Source: Burkholderiales bacterium (GTDB lineage: Bacteria; Pseudomonadota; Gammaproteobacteria; Burkholderiales; Burkholderiaceae_C). From it: 12,237 bases of DNA. The notes below the pieces were generated by a model. It was given only the letters and a program-made list of their open reading frames with translations, was not told the origin of the DNA and made no database searches. Shown here piece by piece: positions 6,717 to 12,237 of this stretch (position 1 is its first letter; every line of letters begins with the position of its first letter). The DNA lies in NCBI GenBank assembly GCA_025354615.1, contig JANXMO010000553.1, positions 1 through 12,237 of the forward strand, in the 5' to 3' direction. The position numbers and the translations under genes are program-made.

Positions 6717-7601
6717 TTGGCTGCCGTGTTTCGACCAGGGCGAGCCCTCGGCCTCGCAAGCTGTTGTTTGTCGCTGTTTGTCTGGCTGCCGGCCGGAGCG
6801 GCGGGTTCATCAACGCCGCCGTCGCGTCCGGTGGACTGCCGCAAGCTGTCACGTCCGCTGCCCAAAGTGAGCCTGGCACTGTGTGAATCTGCGCGCTTGC
6901 AGGACTCGAATGCAAAGTCCGTGCGCGGTGTGCCGCTTTACCAGCGTGACGTCCAAGCCGCCAGCGCCGTAGCCAGAAATCGTCCCCGCGTGCTGGTGTT
7001 GGGGGGAATTCATGGCGACGAACTGTCCGCCAGTTCATTGGCATTTCACTGGATTGCGCTCGCGTCCAACATGCCGGGCGGCATGGACTGGCGTTTCGTA
7101 CCGGTACTCAACCCTGACGGCATGCTGCAAAAAACGCCCACGCGCACCAACGCGCGCGGTGTGGACTTGAACCGCAACTTTCCCACACTCAACTGGAGCC
7201 GCGAGGCGCCGCAGTATTGGGTCAAGCAAACCGACCGCGATCCGCGCCGCTGGCCGGGACCGACCGCGCAGTCGGAACCCGAGACACGCTACGTCGTGGA
7301 CACCATCCAGAAGTGGAAGCCGGACCTGATCGTCAGCGTTCACGCGCCCTACGGGGTGCTGGATTACGACGGCCCGCGGGTGCCGCCACAGCGGCTGGGC
7401 CGGCTGGTGCTTGACCGCGTTGGCGTGTTTCCTGGTTCATTGGGGTTTTATGGCGGCGCTCAAAAGGAGGTGCCCGTGGTCACCATCGAGCTGCCCAGTT
7501 CGAATGCCACCCCCACTGAAGCCGAGATGCGCCAGATGTGGCTGGATTTGCTGCGCTGGGCAAGTGAGCGCAAGCCGACGCCTGCAGCCGTAAAGCCGTA
7601 G
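6717..7601 (+). CDS. Exported M14 zinc carboxypeptidase, MpaA-like
   Basis: This is a 294-residue M14 metallopeptidase. Numbered from the TTG at 6717, the zinc ligands are His99 and Glu102 in GGIHGDE and His209 in VSVHAPYG. Substrate-binding Arg147 and the NRNFP motif lie in NARGVDLNRNFP, and catalytic Glu258 is in TIELPS, so the active site is complete. The GGIHGDE and NPDG-x-RTNARGVDLNRNFP style matches the MpaA group, which trims murein tripeptide between D-Glu and diaminopimelate. E. coli MpaA is cytoplasmic, whereas this protein starts with a hydrophobic signal-like segment (about 10-30), so it is likely periplasmic. A GTG at 6726 is an equally good start and keeps the signal peptide. 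Neither start has a Shine-Dalgarno sequence, which fits coupling to the gene ending 3 bases earlier. Substrate is inferred only from family style. Confidence 0.9.
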   Translation: MAAVFRPGRALGLASCCLSLFVWLPAGAAGSSTPPSRPVDCRKLSRPLPKVSLALCESARLQDSNAKSVRGVPLYQRDVQAASAVARNRPRVLVLGGIHGDELSASSLAFHWIALASNMPGGMDWRFVPVLNPDGMLQKTPTRTNARGVDLNRNFPTLNWSREAPQYWVKQTDRDPRRWPGPTAQSEPETRYVVDTIQKWKPDLIVSVHAPYGVLDYDGPRVPPQRLGRLVLDRVGVFPGSLGFYGGAQKEVPVVTIELPSSNATPTEAEMRQMWLDLLRWASERKPTPAAVKP

Positions 7602-7672
7602 CGCCTGTATCGGAAAGTAAAGCCGATCGGGTTGACTCTTTCCACGTCTTCCCTCCCTGGCGGCTGGACGTT

Positions 7673-7691
7673 GATGGACCATCGGCGATGG
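7673..7691. promoter_or_regulatory. Alternating short complementary segments in a 5' leader
   Basis: GATGG (7673-7677), CCATC (7679-7683) and GATGG (7687-7691) alternate, so the middle segment can pair with only one neighbour; the 3' pairing, with a GGC loop, is sterically better. They lie about 15 bases before the ribosome binding site GGAG (7706-7709) of the gene starting at 7717. The stems are only 5 bp, so chance is a real possibility. No clear promoter was seen in the 115-base gap. Confidence 0.2.
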
Positions 7692-7716
7692 ATTTCGCCT
7701 CTTCTGGAGAAAACAC

Positions 7717-8154
7717 ATGAAATGGCTTTTGGCTCTGGTTTCTGCTGCGTCGCTGGCATCCGCTGCCACCGCTACGCATGCCGCCACCGATATCGGTGTG
7801 TCGATCGGCATCAACCAACCCGGCATTTACGGGCGTGTTGACATCGGCAATTACCCACCGCCGCCTGTGGTCTATGCGCAGCCGGTGCTGGTTGCGCCAC
7901 CCCCGGTGGTGTTGCAACGCCAACCCATCTATCTCTACGTTCCGCCGCAGCACCAGCGTGATTGGCGCCACTATTGCAACCGCTATGCAGCATGCGGCCA
8001 GCCGGTTTACTTCGTGCAGGAACAGTGGGTTCAGGAACGCTATGCTCATGAGCACCAGGGCGGGCGTCAACGGCACGATGACCGGGACGGTTTTCATGAT
8101 CACGGCAAGGGCCATGGCAAAGGGCACTGGAAAGACCGCGACGACAACCGCTAA
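7717..8154 (+). CDS. Secreted Pro/His-rich protein of unknown function
   Basis: This 145-residue protein has a clear signal peptide (MKWLLALVSAASLASA, likely cut after THA at about residue 22). A strong GGAG ribosome binding site lies 7 bases before the ATG. The mature part starts DIGVSIGINQPGIYGRVDIG, followed by a Pro/Val-rich stretch (47-66). A core with IYLYVPPQHQRDWRHYC and CGQPVYFVQ places two Cys (87 and 93) that could form a disulfide. The tail (about 110-145) is rich in His, Asp, Gly and Lys, with an HGKGHGKGHWKD pattern. Small proteins of this layout are common hypothetical exported proteins in Burkholderiales. The His/Asp tail may bind metal ions, but no function is established here. 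It appears to be transcribed on its own. Confidence 0.85.
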   Translation: MKWLLALVSAASLASAATATHAATDIGVSIGINQPGIYGRVDIGNYPPPPVVYAQPVLVAPPPVVLQRQPIYLYVPPQHQRDWRHYCNRYAACGQPVYFVQEQWVQERYAHEHQGGRQRHDDRDGFHDHGKGHGKGHWKDRDDNR

Positions 8155-8180
8155 AAGCCACTTGGAAAAAGCCGCGCCTT

Positions 8181-8186
8181 TACAAT
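8181..8186 (+). promoter_or_regulatory. Possible -10 element upstream of yajC
   Basis: TACAAT at 8181-8186 is a good sigma-70 -10 match, 48 bases before the yajC start. The best -35-like match, TTGGAA at 8162-8167, is only 13 bases away, which is too short for a normal spacer. A promoter for the yajC-secD-secF operon is expected in this 80-base gap because the gene before it is unrelated. The call rests on the -10 match alone. Confidence 0.3.
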
Positions 8187-8234
8187 CACGGGAATGGTTG
8201 GCGGCTTGGCGCCCGGCCTTGAAAAGGAATTTCC

Positions 8235-8567
8235 GTGTTCATTTCTGAAGCATTTGCGCAGGCCGCTTCCAGCGGCGCTGCGGCCGAGTCCCCGATGAGC
8301 AGCATTGCCTCGATGTTGCCGTTGTTGTTGATGTTCGTTGTCCTGTACTTTGTCATGATCCGCCCGCAAATGAAGCGGCAAAAGGAACAGAAAGCGATGA
8401 TCGACGCGCTGGCCAAAGGCGATGAAGTGATCGTCGGCGGCGGCTTGTTGGGCCGGGTTTCGCGGGTTGGCGACACGTTTTTGCAGGTTGAAATCGCCAG
8501 CGGCGTTGAAATTCAGGTGCAACGCGGATCGGTCGTTCAAGTGCTGCCCAAGGGCACGTTCAAGTAG
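8235..8567 (+). CDS. yajC: Sec translocon accessory subunit YajC
   Basis: At 110 residues this is the usual YajC length. One transmembrane helix (about 26-43) is followed by the hallmark FVMIRPQMKRQKEQKAM and a small cytoplasmic beta domain with GDEVIVGGGLLGRVSRV and GVEIQVQRGSVVQVLPKGT. It binds the SecDF complex at the inner membrane and supports SecYEG-driven export. The start is a GTG at 8235, backed by a good AGGAA site 5 bases upstream. It is followed by secD after 116 bases and then secF, the standard order. In many proteobacteria queA and tgt precede yajC, but here a secreted His-rich protein gene does. Confidence 0.97.
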   Translation: MFISEAFAQAASSGAAAESPMSSIASMLPLLLMFVVLYFVMIRPQMKRQKEQKAMIDALAKGDEVIVGGGLLGRVSRVGDTFLQVEIASGVEIQVQRGSVVQVLPKGTFK

Positions 8568-8570
8568 CCG

Positions 8571-8604
8571 CCTCAGGCTGTTCGATGTTGCAGCGGCACT
8601 GAGG
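8571..8604. other. Bulged hairpin just after the yajC stop
   Basis: CCTCAG plus GCTG (8571-8580) can pair with CAGC (8591-8594) and CTGAGG (8599-8604), leaving a 4-base bulge on the 3' side and a 10-base loop. A short T-rich stretch (8618-8623) lies too far away for a standard terminator. It may act as a 3' stabiliser or partial terminator between yajC and secD. Confidence 0.3.
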
Positions 8605-8639
8605 GCTTGGCAGCCATTCTTTTGCGTTGCGCTTCCGTT

Positions 8640-8661
8640 GCCTCGGCGTCTGCGCCGGGGC
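8640..8661. promoter_or_regulatory. Strong GC hairpin 22 bases upstream of secD
   Basis: GCCTCGGCG (8640-8648) pairs with CGCCGGGGC (8653-8661) over 9 bp with one T-G wobble and a TCTG tetraloop. No T-run follows, so it is not an intrinsic terminator. It ends 22 bases before the secD ATG, just outside the ribosome footprint, so it could affect secD translation or mRNA processing. Confidence 0.4.
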
Positions 8662-8683
8662 CTTGCCCCTGCAGAAAGCTGTC

Positions 8684-10567
8684 ATGAACCGTTACCCTGT
8701 TTGGAAATACGCGATTCTTCTCATCGCGTTGCTCATCGGCGTGGTTTACACCCTGCCCAACGTGTTTGGCGAGGCGCCAGCGGTGCAGGTCAGCAGCGCC
8801 AAAGCCACCCTCAAGCTGTCAAGCACGTTGGTGGAGCGCATTCAACAAACATTGAGCGCCGCCAATATCAAGGCGGATTTCGTCCAGTTTGAAGGCAATT
8901 CGATCAAAGCCCGTTTTGGCGATACCGACACCCAGCTCAAAGCCAAGGATGCGATTGCGCTGGCGTTGAACCCGGATGCCACCGACCCTGGCTACACCGT
9001 GGCCCTGAACCTGCTGTCACGTTCGCCCGCCTGGTTGACCGCACTCCATGCGCTGCCGATGTACCTGGGGCTGGATTTGCGCGGCGGCGTGCACTTTCTG
9101 CTGCAAGTCGACATGAAAGCGGTGCTGACGAAAAAAGCCGAGGCTTTGACAGGTGATGTGCGCTCATTGCTGCGCGAAAAAAATGTCCGCCATGGCGGTA
9201 TTTCACGCGAGGGTGAAACCGTGGAAGTGCGCTTGCGCGACCAGGACACGCTCACCGCCGCCCGCCGCTTGCTGGCCGACCAGCTGCCAGACCTGCAATG
9301 GGCCGAGTCGCCCGAAGGCGCGCAGTTCAAGTTGATCGGCACGCTCAAGGCGGCGGCGGCCACCCGCTTGCAGGATGCCGCCGTCAAGCAAAACATCACG
9401 ACCTTGCACAACCGGATCAACGAACTGGGCGTTTCCGAGCCCATCATCCAGCAGCAGGGTGCCGACCGCGTCGTGGTGCAGTTGCCGGGTGTTCAGGACA
9501 CGGCCAAAGCCAAGGACATCATTGGCCGCACCGCCACGCTGGAAGTGCGTATGGTCGATGAAAGCACCGAGGCGGCGGCAGCGCTTGCGGGCGGCATGCC
9601 GACGCCCTTCGGCGGCGAACGTTTTAACGATCGCAACGGTGGGCCGATCGTCGTCAAGCGCCAGGTCGTGCTGACGGGTGAAAACTTGATTGACGCACAA
9701 CCCGGCTTTGATGGTCAGACACAGGAACCCACAGTCAATCTGACGCTCGATGCCCGTGGTTCGCGGCTGTTCAAAGACGTCACGCGTGAAAATATCGGCA
9801 AGCGCATGGCCATTTTGTTGTTCGAAAAAGGCAAAGGTGAAGTCGTCACCGCGCCAGTGATTCGTTCTGAAATCGGCGGCGGACGGGTGCAGATTTCCGG
9901 TCGCATGAGCACACAGGAAGCCAATGACACGGCGCTGCTGTTGCGCTCGGGTTCACTCGCTGCGCCGATGGACTTCATCGAGGAACGCACGATCGGCCCC
10001 AGCCTGGGCGCCGACAACATTGCCAAAGGCTTCCGCAGCGTGGCTTACGGCTTTGCCGCGATTGCGGTGTTCATGTGCCTTTACTACCTGCTGTTTGGTG
10101 TTTTTTCCACGCTGGCACTGGCGTTCAATCTGCTGCTGCTGCTGGCGGTGCTGTCGATGTTGCAGGCCACGTTGTCGCTGCCCGGCATTGCCGCCATTGC
10201 GCTGGCGCTGGGCATGGCGATCGACGCCAACGTGCTGATCAACGAACGGGTACGCGAAGAACTGCGTGGCGGCGCATCACCGCAGGCAGCCATCAGCATT
10301 GGCTATGAACGGGCGTTCGCCACCATTGTCGACTCCAACATCACGACCTTGATTGCCGGCGTCTCGCTGCTCGCCTTCGGCTCCGGCGCGGTGCGCGGCT
10401 TCGCGGTGGTGCACTGCCTGGGCATTTTGACTTCGATGTTTTCTTCGGTCGTGTTCTCCCGCGGGCTCGTCAACCTTTGGTATGGGCGACAGAAAAAGCT
10501 CAAGAGCGTGTCCATCGGCCAGGTCTGGAAACCCGACGGTGGCATGTCGACTTCGGTACGAATCTGA
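8684..10567 (+). CDS. secD: Protein translocase subunit SecD
   Basis: SecD has 627 residues from the ATG at 8684, close to the usual proteobacterial length. The start MNRYPVWKY matches the usual SecD N-terminus, so the in-frame extension upstream to 8627 was not used. The layout is transmembrane helix 1 (about 9-25), the large periplasmic part with the family motif LGLDLRGGVHFLLQVD (128-143), the P1 domain with LHNRINELGVSEPIIQQQGADRVVVQLPG split over 241-269, and then a block of five helices (about 451-600). The GMAIDANVLINERVREE motif (510-526) carries Asp514, equivalent to the proton-path Asp519 of E. coli. With SecF it uses proton flow to pull exported proteins across the inner membrane. 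secF follows after an 18-base gap. A weak AGAAAG site precedes the start. Confidence 0.98.
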   Translation: MNRYPVWKYAILLIALLIGVVYTLPNVFGEAPAVQVSSAKATLKLSSTLVERIQQTLSAANIKADFVQFEGNSIKARFGDTDTQLKAKDAIALALNPDATDPGYTVALNLLSRSPAWLTALHALPMYLGLDLRGGVHFLLQVDMKAVLTKKAEALTGDVRSLLREKNVRHGGISREGETVEVRLRDQDTLTAARRLLADQLPDLQWAESPEGAQFKLIGTLKAAAATRLQDAAVKQNITTLHNRINELGVSEPIIQQQGADRVVVQLPGVQDTAKAKDIIGRTATLEVRMVDESTEAAAALAGGMPTPFGGERFNDRNGGPIVVKRQVVLTGENLIDAQPGFDGQTQEPTVNLTLDARGSRLFKDVTRENIGKRMAILLFEKGKGEVVTAPVIRSEIGGGRVQISGRMSTQEANDTALLLRSGSLAAPMDFIEERTIGPSLGADNIAKGFRSVAYGFAAIAVFMCLYYLLFGVFSTLALAFNLLLLLAVLSMLQATLSLPGIAAIALALGMAIDANVLINERVREELRGGASPQAAISIGYERAFATIVDSNITTLIAGVSLLAFGSGAVRGFAVVHCLGILTSMFSSVVFSRGLVNLWYGRQKKLKSVSIGQVWKPDGGMSTSVRI

Positions 10568-10585
10568 CCTTCAGGACCTCCTCTC

Positions 10586-11617
10586 ATGGAATTTTTCAGA
10601 ATCCGTCGTGACGTGCCATTCATGCGGCATGCCATCGTCCTCAATGTCATTTCGGCGTTGACATTTGCTGCAGCCATGTTTTTCATCGCGACGCGCGGTT
10701 TGCACCTGTCGATTGAATTCACGGGCGGCACGGTTATCGAAGTGGCCTACCCACAAACAGCAGACGTTGGCAAGATACGGCAAAGTATCGAAGCCTTGAA
10801 ACTGGGGGAATTGCAGGTTCAAAACTTCGGCACCTCGCGTGACGTGTTGATTCGGCTGCCCGTGCGCACGGACATGCCGCAAGCCCAAGTCGTCAGCCGG
10901 GTGTTTGCCGCCCTTTGCCAGGCCGAAGGCGGAGAGGTTCGTCAGGGGCGAGCCGTGACGCCCAAAGGTGAGTCCGTCAGCAAACCCCTGTGTGGCGCAG
11001 CCGACGCCGAAAAACTGCTGCTACAGCGCAGCGAGTTCGTCGGCCCGTCAGTGGGTTCGGAATTGGCGCATGACGGCGCAATGGCACTGGCGGCCACCAT
11101 CGTCGGCATCATGCTGTACTTGGCTGTGCGCTTCGAGTGGAAGTTTGCCGTGGCTGGCATTTTCGCCAACCTGCACGATGTGATCATCATCATCGGCTTT
11201 TTTGCCTTCTTCCAATGGGAGTTCTCGTTGGCCGTTTTGGCCGCGGTGTTGGCGGTACTGGGCTATTCGGTCAACGAGTCGGTGGTGATTTTTGACCGCA
11301 TCCGCGAAACCTTTCGTCGCCAGCGGAAGATGAACACCCGTGAAACGATTGATCACGCCATCACCAGCACCATCAGCCGTACGCTGATCACCCATGGCTG
11401 CACTTTGATGATGGTGTTGTCCATCTTGTTTTTCGGCGGCCAAACGCTGCATGATTTCGCTGTGGCCTTGACGATCGGTATTTTGTTCGGCATCTACTCT
11501 TCGGTTTTCGTCGCCGCGGCGATTGCCATGTGGCTGGGTGTCAAACGCGATGATCTTGTGAAACCTTTGTCCAAAGCGCTTGATCCTGAAGACCCGAACG
11601 CCGGCGCTGTGGTGTAG
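10586..11617 (+). CDS. secF: Protein translocase subunit SecF
   Basis: SecF has 343 residues, somewhat longer than the E. coli protein of about 323. Transmembrane helix 1 (about 16-35) is followed by the SIEFTGGTVIEV motif (42-53), a periplasmic P4 domain, and five further helices (about 163-318). The conserved FVGPSVGSEL (151-160), GYSVNESVVIFDRIRE (226-241) and SRTLITHGCTLMMV (264-277) segments are present. Glu231 stands where E. coli has proton-path Asp213; I recall Glu here as usual in betaproteobacterial SecF. A stretch at about 110-145 holds two Cys (111 and 136) and appears to be extra length in the periplasmic domain. The AGGA site at 10573-10576 lies 9 bases before the ATG. It partners SecD and YajC at the inner membrane. 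Confidence 0.97.
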   Translation: MEFFRIRRDVPFMRHAIVLNVISALTFAAAMFFIATRGLHLSIEFTGGTVIEVAYPQTADVGKIRQSIEALKLGELQVQNFGTSRDVLIRLPVRTDMPQAQVVSRVFAALCQAEGGEVRQGRAVTPKGESVSKPLCGAADAEKLLLQRSEFVGPSVGSELAHDGAMALAATIVGIMLYLAVRFEWKFAVAGIFANLHDVIIIIGFFAFFQWEFSLAVLAAVLAVLGYSVNESVVIFDRIRETFRRQRKMNTRETIDHAITSTISRTLITHGCTLMMVLSILFFGGQTLHDFAVALTIGILFGIYSSVFVAAAIAMWLGVKRDDLVKPLSKALDPEDPNAGAVV

Positions 11618-11670
11618 AGTCATAAAACTCAATCGACTTTTCTTTTCTCCCAGTCCGTTCACCTCTCCTC

Positions 11671-12237
11671 ATGCCCTCCAACGCCTACTCGATGGCACTG
11701 GCTGCACAAGCGCGCCGTGCTTACGTCGAAGGCCTGCTGAACGGACTGCCCGACGTTGTTCAGGCGATTGATCAAAGCGTGCGCCTGCTGCTCAGTCAGG
11801 TTGCTGAACCTTCGCTGGTCGCGCGCCGGCGCATGGCCGTCGAGGAAATGACGCGCCTTGGCAACCCCTGGTTGAACACGCTGCTGGATACATTGCGCAA
11901 AGCTGCGGCTTCTGGCGTTATGCCCGCTTCTATTGCCATCGAAGTGCCACCAGGCGGGCGCCGGCTTCCTTTCAGCTTGGTCGACAACGCGGTGATCGAA
12001 AACGAAATCGTCAGTTCGCGGCTTGCGTTGGCGATGATGGAACGGGCGTCTTGGGAATTCAATGACTTGTGTTCGCGCATCAACCTGCTTGAAGCAAACG
12101 AAGAACTTCCAGCCAATGACCTGCTGCGGCCGCATGTGATAGCCCGTACGATTACGTCAACTTGGCAGGCGTGCGGCTTTGAGCCGAACGTCTGGCGCAC
12201 GTTGCAAACGGTGATCCATGATGAATTTTCGAACTTC
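11671..12237 (+). CDS. DUF1631 family protein, 3' truncated by window
   Basis: The frame is open from the ATG at 11671 to the window end (189 codons), so only the N-terminal part is seen. The pattern is helical and polar with no signal peptide or membrane helix. The segment ENEIVSSRLALAMMERASWE (110-129), then FNDLCSRINLLE with an acidic loop and NDLLRPHVIARTITSTWQA, matches the N-terminal style of DUF1631 proteins found in Burkholderiales and some Gammaproteobacteria. These are usually about 700 residues or more and have no established function. Some database entries carried the name thymidine phosphorylase in error. The start has no Shine-Dalgarno sequence; the leader is pyrimidine-rich (CACCTCTCCTC before the ATG). 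It follows secF after 53 bases with no clear terminator, so read-through from the Sec operon is possible. Confidence 0.8.
   Translation, partial: MPSNAYSMALAAQARRAYVEGLLNGLPDVVQAIDQSVRLLLSQVAEPSLVARRRMAVEEMTRLGNPWLNTLLDTLRKAAASGVMPASIAIEVPPGGRRLPFSLVDNAVIENEIVSSRLALAMMERASWEFNDLCSRINLLEANEELPANDLLRPHVIARTITSTWQACGFEPNVWRTLQTVIHDEFSNF

Noticed and set aside
7632..7637. TTGACT as a -35 element before the His-rich protein gene
   Set aside because: No -10-like sequence lies at the right distance; the position holds CCCTGG.
11258..11282. Glu in place of the proton-path Asp in SecF as an unusual substitution
   Set aside because: The GYSVNES form is, as far as I recall, normal in betaproteobacterial SecF, so it is not reported as a finding.

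Overview
The window reads as chromosome of a betaproteobacterium, most likely order Burkholderiales and plausibly family Comamonadaceae. The evidence is high GC with GC-rich third codon positions, betaproteobacterial-looking YajC/SecD/SecF proteins, a DUF1631 protein directly after secF, and a His-rich secreted protein of a kind common in that group. All recognised genes are on the + strand. No tRNA, rRNA, CRISPR array, insertion sequence or phage gene was seen.

Region 1 (1-3507) is the 3' part of one very large Ala-rich gene of unknown function whose start lies upstream of the window. It has a Pro/Ala-rich N-terminal stretch, two diverged copies of an alpha-helical repeat about 209 codons apart, and a C-terminal region of alternating Gly/Ala/Ser/Val that looks like amphipathic beta-strands. 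The build resembles large secreted effectors of plant-associated betaproteobacteria, but no family can be assigned by eye.

Region 2 (3644-5798) is a tight three-gene unit: an ECF sigma factor, a single-pass membrane anti-sigma factor, and an exported caspase-like (C14) peptidase with an intact His/Cys dyad. The genes overlap by ATGA junctions, so they are probably translationally coupled. The anti-sigma factor lacks a zinc finger, and its periplasmic part looks like a protease propeptide (I9-like). This suggests an envelope signalling system that links a protease-like sensor domain to a caspase-like enzyme. It is the most interesting part of the window.

Region 3 (5799-8234) is a set of small envelope genes: a DUF883 (ElaB/YqjD-like) membrane protein, an unrecognised basic protein with hydrophobic segments, an exported M14 metallocarboxypeptidase with all catalytic residues, and a His/Pro-rich secreted protein. 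Several short dyad symmetries lie in the gaps.

Region 4 (8235-12237) is the conserved yajC-secD-secF cluster of the Sec translocon accessory complex, followed by the N-terminal third or less of a DUF1631 protein that runs off the window. The queA-tgt pair often found before yajC is not present here. A strong 9-bp hairpin sits just upstream of secD.
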